DNA of 64,000 bases. It comes from Micromonospora eburnea. GTDB lineage: Bacteria > Actinomycetota > Actinomycetes > Mycobacteriales > Micromonosporaceae. Position numbers and translations under genes: made by a program. Of this stretch, positions 25,727-35,238 are shown one piece after another. Position 1 is the first letter of the stretch; every line of letters starts with the position of its first letter. The DNA lies in assembly GCF_900090225.1 (NCBI RefSeq), contig NZ_FMHY01000002.1:1116001-1180000 (forward strand), given 5' to 3'. The notes beneath the pieces were generated by a model. The model ran no database searches and was not told the origin of the DNA. It worked only from the letters and a program-made list of their open reading frames with translations.

Positions 25727-25790
25727 GACGGTGCGTACCTCCGGCGGCCATCCTCGGGCCGGGGTACGACAGCCGCAAGCGATTAGCCGG

Positions 25791-26375
25791 TCAAGCGGTC
25801 CTGATCACAGGTGTGCCGACCAGGGTGACCCCGACGCCGTCCATGCTCCGCAGCGCCACGTCGAGCGTGTCGGGCGCGACGGCGGCGGTGAGATCCAGCA
25901 GCACGGTGGTCCGGAACCCCTCCAGGGCGGCGTCCACGGCGGTCGCCCGTACGCAGTGATCGGTCGCGATCCCGACCACGTCCACCCGGTCGACGTCGTG
26001 CCGGCGCAGCCAGTCGGCCAGGCACTCGCCGCCCTCCGCGTGCCCCTCGAAGCCGGAGTACGCGGCGGCGTGCTCGCCCTTGTGGAAGATCGCCTCGACC
26101 CGCCCGGTGTCCAGGTCGGGGTGGAACTCCGACCCGGCGGTGCCGACCACGCAGTGCCGCGGCCAGGAGTCGACGTAGTTCGGCGGGTCGCCGAAGTGCG
26201 CGCCCGGGTCGATGTGGAAGTCCTTCGTCGCCACCACGTGGTCCCAGCGGCCCGGCTCGGCGGCGAGCAGCCGGGAGATGCCGGCGGCCACGCCGGCCCC
26301 GCCGGCCACCGCGAGGGAACCGCCCTCGCAGAAGTCGTTCTGCACGTCCACGACGATCAAGGCGTTGCTCACCAC
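25791..26375 (-). CDS. pncA: Nicotinamidase (isochorismatase family)
   Basis: A 194-residue hydrolase that deamidates nicotinamide to nicotinate. The catalytic Asp is in VVDVQNDFCEGG at residue 10, metal-binding Asp/His occur in KDFHIDPGAHF, and the nucleophilic Cys is in GIATDHCVRAT. It starts 7 nt after the stop of pncB and the product of PncA is the substrate of PncB, so the two form a salvage operon for NAD. In mycobacteria the same enzyme activates pyrazinamide. Confidence 0.93.
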   Translation of the reverse strand: MVSNALIVVDVQNDFCEGGSLAVAGGAGVAAGISRLLAAEPGRWDHVVATKDFHIDPGAHFGDPPNYVDSWPRHCVVGTAGSEFHPDLDTGRVEAIFHKGEHAAAYSGFEGHAEGGECLADWLRRHDVDRVDVVGIATDHCVRATAVDAALEGFRTTVLLDLTAAVAPDTLDVALRSMDGVGVTLVGTPVIRTA

Positions 26376-26382
26376 GGCCTCC

Positions 26383-27669
26383 TCAACCTGCTGGTACGAC
26401 GGTCACCGGGACGGCCGGATCGCCGCCGGACAGCTTCAGACCCTCCCACGGGATGGAGATCAGGCACTGCCGCAGGTGCTCCCGCGACTCGTCGAGGGTG
26501 GGTCGCGCGACGGGCTCGCCCTCGACGATGAACGGGTGCTGGAGCGGCCGGTCGTTGGGCTGCCGGTCCGGCACCCCCTGCGGCACGACGATCTCCTCGG
26601 TGGCGGTGCCGCTCGGCCGGTGCCGGCGTACGGCCACCTTCCGGCCGCCGATGGTGGCCTTGTGCTCCGAGCGCTTGACCACCGCGCGCCCCTCCACCTC
26701 GACCAGCTTGTAGACCAGCCCGGCGGTCGGCGCGCCGGAGCCGGTCACCACGGCGGTGCCGGCGCCGTACATGTCGACCGGCTCGGCGGCGAGCGCGGCG
26801 ATGGCGTACTCGTCGAGGTCGCCCGAGACGATGATCTTCGTCTCGGTGGCGCCGAGCGAGTCCAGCAGTTCCCGGCACTGTTGGGCGATCACCGCCAGGT
26901 CGCCCGAGTCGATCCGGACCGCCCGCAGCTCCGGCCCGGCCACCGCGATCGCGTTGCGGATGCCCTCGGCGATGTCGTACGTGTCGACCAGCAGCGTGGT
27001 GTCCTTGCCCAGCGTGGCGACCTGCGAGGCGAACGCCGTCCGCTCGTCGTCGTGCAGCAGGGTGAACGCGTGCGCGGCGGTGCCGGCGGTCGGGATGCCG
27101 TACCGCTGGCCGGCGGCCAGGTTGGAGGTGAACCGGAACCCGGCCAGGTACGCGGCCCGGGCCGCGGCTACCGCCGCCTCCTCGTGCGCCCGGCGGGAGC
27201 CCATTTCGATCAGCGTCCGGCCCCGGGCGGCGGTGACCATCCGGGCGGCCGCCGCGGCGACCGCGCAGTCGTGGTTGAGCACCGAGAGCACCAGCGTCTC
27301 CAGCACCACACACTCGGCGAAACCGCCGGAGACGGTGAGCAGCGGGGAGTTGGGGAAGAACAGCTCACCCTCGGCGTACCCGTCGACGTCGCCGGTGAAG
27401 CGGTAGTTGGCCAGCCACTCGGCGGCCCGGTCGTCCACCACCCCGGCATGGCGCAGGAAGTCGACCTCCTCGGCGTCGAACCGGAACTCCCGGATCAGGT
27501 CGATCAGCCGGCCGGTCCCGGCCACCACGCCGTAGCGTCGGCCCGCCGGCAGTCGCCGGGTGAACACCTCGAAGACGCAGCGGCGGTCGGCGGTGCCGTC
27601 CCGCAGCGCGGCGCTGACCATGGTCAGCTCGTAGTGGTCGGTCAGCAGTGCGGGGCGAACGGTGCTCAC
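26383..27669 (-). CDS. pncB: Nicotinate phosphoribosyltransferase
   Basis: A 428-residue enzyme converting nicotinate and PRPP to nicotinate mononucleotide. It starts with the family signature ALLTDHYELTMVSAAL and contains FEVFTRRLP, the EMGSRRAHEEAA active-site region, VRIDSGDLA and the PRPP-site segment IIVSGDLDEY. GTG 27669 was chosen because a -10 hexamer sits 7 nt before it and the conserved N terminus follows at once. It is followed by pncA in one operon and starts 18 nt from the LuxR-type gene end on the same strand. Confidence 0.94.
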   Translation of the reverse strand: MSTVRPALLTDHYELTMVSAALRDGTADRRCVFEVFTRRLPAGRRYGVVAGTGRLIDLIREFRFDAEEVDFLRHAGVVDDRAAEWLANYRFTGDVDGYAEGELFFPNSPLLTVSGGFAECVVLETLVLSVLNHDCAVAAAAARMVTAARGRTLIEMGSRRAHEEAAVAAARAAYLAGFRFTSNLAAGQRYGIPTAGTAAHAFTLLHDDERTAFASQVATLGKDTTLLVDTYDIAEGIRNAIAVAGPELRAVRIDSGDLAVIAQQCRELLDSLGATETKIIVSGDLDEYAIAALAAEPVDMYGAGTAVVTGSGAPTAGLVYKLVEVEGRAVVKRSEHKATIGGRKVAVRRHRPSGTATEEIVVPQGVPDRQPNDRPLQHPFIVEGEPVARPTLDESREHLRQCLISIPWEGLKLSGGDPAVPVTVVPAG

Positions 27670-27676
27670 GGCACCC

Positions 27677-27682
27677 AGCCTA
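27677..27682 (-). promoter_or_regulatory. -10 element of a leaderless promoter (pncB-pncA)
   Basis: TAGGCT lies 7 nt before the GTG start of pncB, inside the gap to the LuxR-type gene. It allows pncB-pncA to be transcribed independently of the upstream regulator. Confidence 0.55.
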
Positions 27683-27686
27683 GGGT

Positions 27687-30362
27687 TCACGCCGGATCGA
27701 TGCCGTCCTGGCCCGGCAATGACCACAGCGCGGTCCGCAACTCGCCCCGACCGGCCACCCCCAGCTTGGCGTAGACCCGCTGGAGGTGGTTCTCCACCGT
27801 ACGCGTCGACAGGTAGAGCCGTTCGGCGATGGCCCGGCTGGTCTCCCCGTCGGCGGCGAGCCGGGCGATCTCCCACTCGCGTTCGCTCAGCGTCGGCCGG
27901 AGCAGCCGCAGCGCCGGCGTGTCAACCTGGTCACAGCGGCACAGCAGGGCGGCGAGCCGTTCCCGGGCCGGCCCGGTCGCGCCGGCCCGTCCGCGCATCC
28001 GGTGCAGGGCCATCGCGGTGGCCTCGGCGGCGTACACGGTCAGGTCCCGGGCGGCGAGGTCGTCGGCGACGGCGAGCAGGTCGGCGGGGGAGTCCTCGAC
28101 CGCGGCCCGGGCGTACCGGGCGACCAGCGGCGGCAGCGGACCGTCGACCCGCTCGGAGAGCTCGGCGAGCCGCTGCGCCACGGTGCGCCGGCCGCCGTCA
28201 CTGCACGTCGGACCGACCGGGGCGGTGGCCCGGTCGAGGCGGACCAAGTCGAGCAGAACCAGCAACTCGTGACCGGCGAGGCCGTCGTCGCGCAGCCGGT
28301 CGGCCAGCGCGCAGAGGTGCTTGGTGGCTGTCGCCAGGTCACCGGCGACGGCGTGCACCGCGCCCCGGGCCTGCTCCAGCCACGGATACAGCACCGCCAT
28401 GCCCGGCGCGTGGATGCGGTCCGCCTCGGCCATCGCCTCCGCCGCGTGCCTCGCGTCACCGCGCAGGGCCGCCGCCTGGGCGCGCTCGGCGTGCGCCAGC
28501 CCGGCGTAGACCCGGCTGGTGGCCAGCACCGCGCACGCCCCGAGGCTGGTCCTGAGCGCCTCGTCGCCGCGCCCGCGCAGCCGCGCCGCGTACGCCTGGA
28601 GGATGGCCAGATAGCCGGTGCCGAGTCGGAAGTCGCCCGCGCCGGCCAGGTCGGCGAACTCGTCGGCCACGATCGCGTCGATGCCGGCCAGGTCGCCGGA
28701 GAGCGCCAGCCGGGTGCCCCGGGCCAGCTCCATCGCGAGCTGGAGGTACGGCATCGCGCCGCGCCAGCGTGCCGCCTCCGCCTGCACCCGGGCGATCGCG
28801 TTGGCGCTGCGCCGGTATCGACCCTGCGCGGCGTGCAGGTGGGCGATCGTGCACCGGGCCAGCTCCCGGGCGGCGGTCGGCGCGGCCGGCCGATCCAGCA
28901 CCGCCTGGGCGAGCCGCAGCGCGGCGCCGGTGTCCAGCCGGTGCAACCGCATGATCGCCTCGAAGGCGCGGACCCGGGCCTGGTCGGCCGGATCGGTCAA
29001 CTCGTCGCCGCGCGCGGCGATCTCCTCCACGGTGGACTCCCGGCAGAGCCCCCAGTAGCTGACCATGCCGCGGACGGTCAGCCAGCGGCTGTGTCGCGGG
29101 CCGTCGCGGACCTCGCCGGCGACCGAGTCGAGCACCTGCATCGCCTCCTCGGGCCGGTCGCCGAACATCAGGATGGTGGCGAGCAGTTCGGCCGCGCCGG
29201 GACCGCCGTCGGCCGCCAGCGCCGCCCGGGCCAGCCGGGTCGCCAGCGGTACGTCGTACCGGCCGAAGGCCTGGGCCGCCGCGCCGAGCAGCAGCGCCGC
29301 ATCCTGTGCCGTACCCGAGTCGAGCCGCCACACCGCGACCCGGAGCAGGTCGTCCCGGCGGCGGGCGCCGACCTGCTCCAGCAGCCCGGCCAGTGCGGCC
29401 TTGAGCCGCCGGGTGCGGCTGACCGGGCACTGCCGGCGTATCACCTCGCCGTAGAGCGGGTGGGCCAGCCTTACGTTCCACCGTCGGTCGTCGTGCACCA
29501 GGCTGATCAGGGCACGTTCCTCGGCGGCCTCCACGTCGGCCGGGTCGACCGCCTTCTCCAGCAGTTGCAGGCCCAGCGGCTCGCCGAAGGCGACCAGCTC
29601 GACCACCGACCGTACGCCGGGGGTGAGCTGGCCGATCCGGGTGTCGATCAGGTCGGTGAGACTGGGCGCCAACTCCAGCCGGCCGGTCCACTTCCAGACC
29701 CCGTACGTGTCGCTCAGCTCGTCGCCGCCGGAGGCGGCCAGCACCAGTTCGCGCAGCAGCAACGGGTTGCCCGCGGAGAGCCGGAACAGCCGCTCGGCGG
29801 ACATCGCGTCGACCGGCCCGCCCACGATCGCGGCGAGCAGCCCGGTGGTCTCGGCCGAACTCAGCGGGCCCAGCTCGACCAGGTTCATCAGGTCGTCGGT
29901 CCACAGGGCGCGGATCGGCAGCGGGATCTGCTCGCCGTCGCGCAGGGTCCCGATCACGGTGGCGTTCTCCGCGCGGGCGATCAGGTGGACCAGCGCCGCC
30001 GAGGGCGGGTCGAGCAGGTGCACGTCGTCGATGGCGAGCACGATCGGCCGGCCGGCGGCCTGTTCCTGCAGCACCTCCACGGCCCAGCGGAGGATGCCGG
30101 CGGGGGAGAGCCCCGGCGGCTGCTCGGCCGGGAGCATCTGGACCAGCCCGCCGAAGGGCAGCGCCGCGGTCGTGGCGCTGGCCGAGACGGACCAGACCGC
30201 GTACCGGTCGGTGGGGAGGTTGGCCAGTCCCTCGCGCAGCAGGCGGCTCTTGCCGACCCCGGCCTGGCCGCTGAACAGCAGCCCGCGTACCTCGGGGTCG
30301 CCGACCGCCGACAACAGACGGTCGAGTTCATCCGTTCGGCCGACGAATTCCCACCGACTCAT
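27687..30362 (-). CDS. LAL-type LuxR-family regulator with AAA ATPase domain
   Basis: An 891-residue protein of the MalT/LAL architecture. The N-terminal ATPase has Walker A (G32-QAGVG-K38-S39) and Walker B (IVLAIDDVHLLD, near 115). A long helical TPR-like region fills about 300-800. The C terminus is a LuxR-type helix-turn-helix (LSEREWEIARLAADGETSRAIAERLYLSTRTVENHLQRV, about 825-865). Such regulators activate secondary metabolite or catabolic operons in response to an inducer and ATP. It is divergent from the dynamin-like gene, with a palindrome in between. The mRNA is probably leaderless. Confidence 0.93.
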   Translation of the reverse strand: MSRWEFVGRTDELDRLLSAVGDPEVRGLLFSGQAGVGKSRLLREGLANLPTDRYAVWSVSASATTAALPFGGLVQMLPAEQPPGLSPAGILRWAVEVLQEQAAGRPIVLAIDDVHLLDPPSAALVHLIARAENATVIGTLRDGEQIPLPIRALWTDDLMNLVELGPLSSAETTGLLAAIVGGPVDAMSAERLFRLSAGNPLLLRELVLAASGGDELSDTYGVWKWTGRLELAPSLTDLIDTRIGQLTPGVRSVVELVAFGEPLGLQLLEKAVDPADVEAAEERALISLVHDDRRWNVRLAHPLYGEVIRRQCPVSRTRRLKAALAGLLEQVGARRRDDLLRVAVWRLDSGTAQDAALLLGAAAQAFGRYDVPLATRLARAALAADGGPGAAELLATILMFGDRPEEAMQVLDSVAGEVRDGPRHSRWLTVRGMVSYWGLCRESTVEEIAARGDELTDPADQARVRAFEAIMRLHRLDTGAALRLAQAVLDRPAAPTAARELARCTIAHLHAAQGRYRRSANAIARVQAEAARWRGAMPYLQLAMELARGTRLALSGDLAGIDAIVADEFADLAGAGDFRLGTGYLAILQAYAARLRGRGDEALRTSLGACAVLATSRVYAGLAHAERAQAAALRGDARHAAEAMAEADRIHAPGMAVLYPWLEQARGAVHAVAGDLATATKHLCALADRLRDDGLAGHELLVLLDLVRLDRATAPVGPTCSDGGRRTVAQRLAELSERVDGPLPPLVARYARAAVEDSPADLLAVADDLAARDLTVYAAEATAMALHRMRGRAGATGPARERLAALLCRCDQVDTPALRLLRPTLSEREWEIARLAADGETSRAIAERLYLSTRTVENHLQRVYAKLGVAGRGELRTALWSLPGQDGIDPA

Positions 30363-30368
30363 CTATGC

Positions 30369-30374
30369 AGCATA
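30369..30374 (-). promoter_or_regulatory. -10 element of a leaderless promoter (LAL regulator)
   Basis: TATGCT lies 6 nt before the ATG of the LAL regulator. Confidence 0.5.
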
Positions 30375-30430
30375 TCGACGGTGATCCGTCCGCGTGCGGA
30401 CCGTCACGCAGCGAGATTGAGTAACCTGTT

Positions 30431-30454
30431 CATCACGCATGAGTATGCGCGATG
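30431..30454. promoter_or_regulatory. 24-bp palindrome in the divergent LAL/dynamin-like promoter region
   Basis: CATCACGCAT and ATGCGCGATG pair at 9 of 10 positions around GAGT. It lies about 70 nt from the LAL start and about 110 nt from the dynamin-like start, where it could be the operator of the LAL protein. The binding protein is not known. Confidence 0.5.
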
Positions 30455-30561
30455 TTCGGTGTCGGGTGTACGGCAGTCGTACTCTTCCGGCATCCGGGCC
30501 GATGGCCGGATTTCCCATGCGACCGGCTCGCAGTCCGGTCGCCCGATCGGGAGGCCGCGTG

Positions 30562-32115
30562 ATGAAGCCGGGTCCTCTCCCCTCGGTTGGCGTGCCCCGT
30601 CCGGGCGGACCGGCCGAGTCGTCGCCCTGCGCGCCACTGCCCGGCCGGCGCGGGTCGGCCGGCCCCGGCCCCGACGACCCGCTGACCGTCGTCGTCGCGG
30701 GTCCGGCCGGCGCCGGCCGCCGCGAACTGCTCGCCGGCCTGCTCGGGCTGGTGCCCGGGATGCTGGCCGTGCCGGCGGGGAGCTACCTGCTCGTCAACCA
30801 CGCCAAGGCGCCGACCCGCGCCGCGTACGTGCCGGGCTACCGCCAGCCCCACTCGTACGGCCCGGATCCGCTCGCCGCCGGTCCGGCGCTCGCCCGCCCG
30901 CCCCGTCGGGTGGAGCTGGGCCTGCCGGACCCGCTGCTGCGCCACTTCGCGTTGCTCGACACGCCGGACACCGGCCCGCTCGGCGTCGCCGCCACCCGGG
31001 TGCTGCTCGACGCGGTGAGCCGGGCGGGTGCCCTGCTGTTCGTGATCTCCGCCGACCAGGCGTTCACCGCCGCCGAGCTGGACCTGCTGGCCGAGGTGGC
31101 CCGCGCCCGGGTCGAGGTGTTCTTCGCGGTCACCCTGGGGGCCGCCGGCTGGGCGACGGTGGCGGAGAGCCCGACGGCGACGGACGACACGGGGGCGTCC
31201 GTCCCGCCGGCACCATGGGCGGCGGAGCATCCGGTCGACCCGGTGCAGGTCTCGGTCGGGGCGCACCGCGCCGCCCTGCTCGCCGCGGTGCCCGCCCTCG
31301 CCACGGCCGGCTGGTACCCGGTGTCGCAGGCCGACCACCAGGCCCTGCGCTTCGCCCTGGTCGGCTGGGCGGCGGACGAGGTGCTACGCCGGGGCAGCGC
31401 CCACCCGCCGGAGCCGCCCGGCGCGCACGATCGGGTGCCCGTCGTGCCGGGGACCGACTCCGGTGACGTCGTCGAGCGCCTGGACCGGCAGGCCCGCGCC
31501 GGTGCCCAGCGGATCCGCCAGCACATCGCGCTGGAGCTGGCCAGTATCCACCTCCGCGTGGTTCAGGAGATCGTCTTCGGGGTCGGCTGCGCCGGTCTGC
31601 CGCAGCTCTTCGACCAGGAGATGGCGGCGCTGTCGCAGCTCGCCACCGCGCGGTGCGACGAGGCGGTCCGCGAGATCGTCGACGACGCGACAGCCCGCGT
31701 CTTCGGGGCGCCCGTGGCCGAGGGGGTGCGCCGCCGGATCATCCACGCCGTCCGATGGGGCCTCGCCGACCACCCGGCCGGCCGGGAGCTGGACCGGGTG
31801 CTCCTGGTCACCAGCACCGCCGGGGTGGCCGGGCTGGCCGGCGACGGCGCGCTCGACGCGTTGGCCGCCTTTCCCGGCGCGGTGCGCGACGAGGCGTTAC
31901 CCCCGGCCGGGGTGGCCCTCTCCGGCGGCTGCTGGCAGCAGTGGCGCGTGCCCGGTGGCAACGACCCGAACGCCGCGCGCTCCTGGGCGCAGCGGGCGTT
32001 GCGCGAGGTCGAACTGGAGCTGACCCGCGTGGTGTCGCGACGCTTCGAGGCGGTCCGGCACTCGCTGGGCGCGGTGCTCACCGATGCTGTCGACCACGGC
32101 ATCCTGCTCGCCTGA
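30562..32115 (+). CDS. Dynamin-like GTPase-fold protein with degenerate nucleotide motifs
   Basis: A 517-residue protein. The N-terminal GTPase-like domain has a P-loop position reading A-G-P-A-G-A-G-R-R, so the essential Lys and Ser/Thr are both Arg. The G3 motif survives ([11 protein letters not shown]), but no N/TKxD G4 is found. The C-terminal half is long-helical ([36 protein letters not shown]), as in bacterial dynamin-like or actinobacterial GTPase proteins. It may be a structural partner of an active GTPase elsewhere. GGGAGG precedes ATG 30562; GTG directly before it is possible. Function unknown; adjacent only to the LAL regulator and clpS. Confidence 0.6.
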   Translation: MKPGPLPSVGVPRPGGPAESSPCAPLPGRRGSAGPGPDDPLTVVVAGPAGAGRRELLAGLLGLVPGMLAVPAGSYLLVNHAKAPTRAAYVPGYRQPHSYGPDPLAAGPALARPPRRVELGLPDPLLRHFALLDTPDTGPLGVAATRVLLDAVSRAGALLFVISADQAFTAAELDLLAEVARARVEVFFAVTLGAAGWATVAESPTATDDTGASVPPAPWAAEHPVDPVQVSVGAHRAALLAAVPALATAGWYPVSQADHQALRFALVGWAADEVLRRGSAHPPEPPGAHDRVPVVPGTDSGDVVERLDRQARAGAQRIRQHIALELASIHLRVVQEIVFGVGCAGLPQLFDQEMAALSQLATARCDEAVREIVDDATARVFGAPVAEGVRRRIIHAVRWGLADHPAGRELDRVLLVTSTAGVAGLAGDGALDALAAFPGAVRDEALPPAGVALSGGCWQQWRVPGGNDPNAARSWAQRALREVELELTRVVSRRFEAVRHSLGAVLTDAVDHGILLA

Positions 32116-32230
32116 GGGCGGCCCCGCCGCCCGGTCGCCGGGGTCGCCGTACGCGGCCCGGGCGGGTGAACCGGGCCGACCCGGCGTTCCGATTCATCGG
32201 TCGCCCGGATCCGGTGGCACGATGGGGGGC

Positions 32231-32521
32231 ATGGCGGCTCCGCAGGTTGCGCCGGTCGAGACGCCGGACACCGATGAGGTGCCGGTTTCCGACCGGCCGT
32301 GGGTGACGATTGTCTGGGACGATCCGGTCAACCTCATGACCTACGTCACCTGGGTTTTCCAGAAGCTCTTCGGATACAGCCGGGAGAGGGCCGAGCAGCT
32401 CATGCTGGACGTGCACCACAAGGGCAAGGCGGTGGTCTCCAGCGGGGCCCGCGAGCGGATGGAGCACGACGCGTCGCAGCTGCACGCGTACGGGCTCTGG
32501 GCGACGGTGGACCGGTCGTGA
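32231..32521 (+). CDS. clpS: ATP-dependent Clp protease adaptor
   Basis: A 96-residue adaptor that delivers N-degron substrates to ClpAP/ClpC. It has a disordered acidic N terminus, then the ClpS fold: [46 protein letters not shown] in conserved order. The substrate-pocket Asp-Asp-Pro-Val-Asn and the H-H-K-G binding patch are intact. It opens the conserved block with a DUF2017 gene and the cysO cluster, as in Mycobacterium tuberculosis Rv1331. Confidence 0.95.
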   Translation: MAAPQVAPVETPDTDEVPVSDRPWVTIVWDDPVNLMTYVTWVFQKLFGYSRERAEQLMLDVHHKGKAVVSSGARERMEHDASQLHAYGLWATVDRS

Positions 32522-32588
32522 GCGGGCGAACCATCAGGCTCGGCGCGGTGACGGCGCACGCCGGCGTCGGCCGCAGGGAGGCGGTGGC

Positions 32589-33092
32589 GTGAGCATGTTC
32601 CGCCGCTACGGTGACCGTTACGTGGCCGCCCTGGGTGTGGACGAGGTGCGCGTGCTGCGCAAGGTCGCCTCGGAGGTGGTCGGCCTGCTCACCGACGGCT
32701 TCGACCACGGCGATCCGGTGGTCGGCCGGCTCTTTCCCGAGGTCTACCCGGAGGACGCGGCGAGCACCGCCGAGTTCCGTCGCTACACGGAGGGGGATCT
32801 CAAGACCGCCAAGATCGATCAGGCCGGCGCGATCCTCGCCGCGCTGCCCGACGGGGAGGTCGGCGGCGAGGTGCGCCTGGACGCCGAGGCGGCCGAGGCG
32901 TGGCTGCGCGCGCTCAACGACGCCCGGCTGGCGATGGGGGTCCGGCTGGAGATCAAGGACGGCACCGACGTGGGGGAGGAACTCGACGAAGCGGTGGCCG
33001 TGGATCCGACCTCGTCAAGGGTGTTCCAACTGTCGGTATACGCGTACCTGGGATATTTGCAGGAATCCCTGCTCAACGCCCTGATCGACTGA
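32589..33092 (+). CDS. DUF2017 family protein
   Basis: A 167-residue protein of a family found only in actinobacteria, nearly always next to clpS. It is acidic and mainly helical (EVRVLRKVASEVVGLLTDGF, LFPEVYPEDAASTAEFRRYTE, AEAWLRALNDARLAMGVRLEI, YAYLGYLQESLLNALID). Function is unknown; the constant clpS neighbourhood suggests a role with Clp-dependent proteolysis. GTG 32589 is supported by GGGAGG about 8 nt upstream; an ATG two codons later is the alternative. Confidence 0.9.
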   Translation: MSMFRRYGDRYVAALGVDEVRVLRKVASEVVGLLTDGFDHGDPVVGRLFPEVYPEDAASTAEFRRYTEGDLKTAKIDQAGAILAALPDGEVGGEVRLDAEAAEAWLRALNDARLAMGVRLEIKDGTDVGEELDEAVAVDPTSSRVFQLSVYAYLGYLQESLLNALID

Positions 33093-33134
33093 GTCGTGAC
33101 GGTCACCACCTCGCCGCCCACGACCGACAGACGC

Positions 33135-33140
33135 TAGGCT
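33135..33140 (+). promoter_or_regulatory. -10 element of a leaderless promoter (JAMM-cysO-cysM)
   Basis: TAGGCT lies 7 nt before the GTG of the JAMM protease gene, inside a 55-nt gap after DUF2017. Confidence 0.55.
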
Positions 33141-33147
33141 GGTCGGC

Positions 33148-33636
33148 GTGCTGAGCATCGACCGGTCGATCATCGACGCGATCGTGGCCCACGCGCGCCG
33201 GGACCACCCGGACGAGGCGTGCGGCGTGGTCGCCGGTCCCGCCGGCAGCGACACCCCGACCCGGCACATTCCGATGGAGAACTCCGCCCGCTCCATGACG
33301 TTCTACGAGTTCGACTCGATGGAGCAGTTGCGGGTGTGGCGGGAGATGGACGACCGCGACGAGGAGCCGGTCGTCATCTACCACTCGCACACCGCGACGG
33401 AGGCCTATCCGTCCCGCACGGACATCTCCTTCGCCGGTGAGCCGGGAGCGCACTACCTGCTCGTCTCGACCCGTGAGCCCGACACGGAGGAGATCCGCTC
33501 CTTCCGCATCGTCGACGGCGTGGTCACCGAGGAGCCGGTCCGGATCGTGGATGCCGCCGTGGACCCGCACGCCGTCCAGTCCTACATGTTCGGGCAGAGC
33601 CCGGCGACGGTCGATTACGAGTGTTCCGGCAGCTGA
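33148..33636 (+). CDS. mec: JAMM/MPN+ metalloprotease, Mec+ type
   Basis: A 162-residue zinc metallopeptidase (M67 family). The JAMM signature is complete: catalytic Glu in DEACGVVAG at about residue 22, the H-S-H-T pair near 78, and Asp of YPSRTDISFA. In Mycobacterium tuberculosis the homologue Mec+ (Rv1334) releases cysteine from the CysO-cysteine adduct made by CysM. Gene order JAMM, cysO, cysM is the same here. Since CysO in this genome has 20 residues after Gly-Gly, this protease may also have to process the precursor. Leaderless GTG start. Confidence 0.92.
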   Translation: MLSIDRSIIDAIVAHARRDHPDEACGVVAGPAGSDTPTRHIPMENSARSMTFYEFDSMEQLRVWREMDDRDEEPVVIYHSHTATEAYPSRTDISFAGEPGAHYLLVSTREPDTEEIRSFRIVDGVVTEEPVRIVDAAVDPHAVQSYMFGQSPATVDYECSGS

Positions 33637-33702
33637 TTTCTCCAGCGCCGGCATCTCTTCTCTCTTCCCGTCACCTGGCACGACCCGAACAAGGAGCACA
33701 CG

Positions 33703-34038
33703 ATGGCCATCGAGGTCCGTATCCCCACCATCCTGCGTAGCTACACCGGCGGTGCCAAGGCCGTCGAGGGTGCCGGCGACACGCTGGGCGACCTGCTCGT
33801 CGACCTGGACTCCCGGCACGCCGGCCTGAAGGGTCGGCTGGTCACCGACACCGGCGCGCTGCACCGGTTCGTCAACGTCTACGTCAACGACGAGGACGTC
33901 CGCTTCCTGGGCGCGCTCGACGCCAAGCTCAACGACGGCGACAGCGTCACCATCCTGCCGGCCGTGGCCGGTGGCGCGTTCGGCTTCGCCGCGGCGGCGG
34001 CGATCGCCCGGCATCCCGTCGCAGCGCGCACCCGCTGA
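33703..34038 (+). CDS. cysO: Sulfur-carrier protein CysO with a C-terminal extension
   Basis: A 111-residue ubiquitin-like (MoaD/ThiS) protein. Residues 1-91 match CysO closely: IPTILRSYTGG, GDTLGDLLVDLD, HRFVNVYVNDEDVRF, GDSVTILPAVAGG. In characterised CysO the protein ends at this Gly-Gly, which is converted to a thiocarboxylate that supplies sulfur to CysM. Here the reading frame continues 20 residues beyond G91 (AFGFAAAAAIARHPVAARTR). The carrier would be inactive until those residues are removed. The neighbouring JAMM protease is the obvious processing enzyme. The gene begins 66 nt after the protease gene, with AAGGAGCAC before the ATG. Confidence 0.93.
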   Translation: MAIEVRIPTILRSYTGGAKAVEGAGDTLGDLLVDLDSRHAGLKGRLVTDTGALHRFVNVYVNDEDVRFLGALDAKLNDGDSVTILPAVAGGAFGFAAAAAIARHPVAARTR

Positions 34039-35016
<978 letters not shown>

Positions 35017-35029
35017 TGGCTCGCGGGTC

Positions 35030-35060
35030 GGGTCGGTCGGCGGCATCCGTCGGCCGGCCC
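35030..35060 (+). terminator. Stem-loop terminator of the cysM operon
   Basis: A 14-bp stem with three G-T pairs and a 3-nt loop (CAT), starting 14 nt after the cysM stop. Confidence 0.6.
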
Positions 35061-35238
35061 GATCCTTTCGTCTGGGCGAGACGCGTATCGGTGTCACGTT
35101 GATGACAACTTCCGGTAGACGATTCTTGCCGACCGGGCCGACGCGTAGGCTGCGCACCGTGGCGCACGCGTCGGTAGAGATCATCGGCGGGGTGACTGCC
35201 GGCGCGTCGGCTACGAAGCGTGACATCGAGGCAACCGG

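Noticed and set aside
27786..31466. A 1226-codon open frame on the plus strand opposite the LAL regulator
   Set aside because: Antisense shadow of a real gene with clear Walker and HTH motifs; its translation is low complexity.
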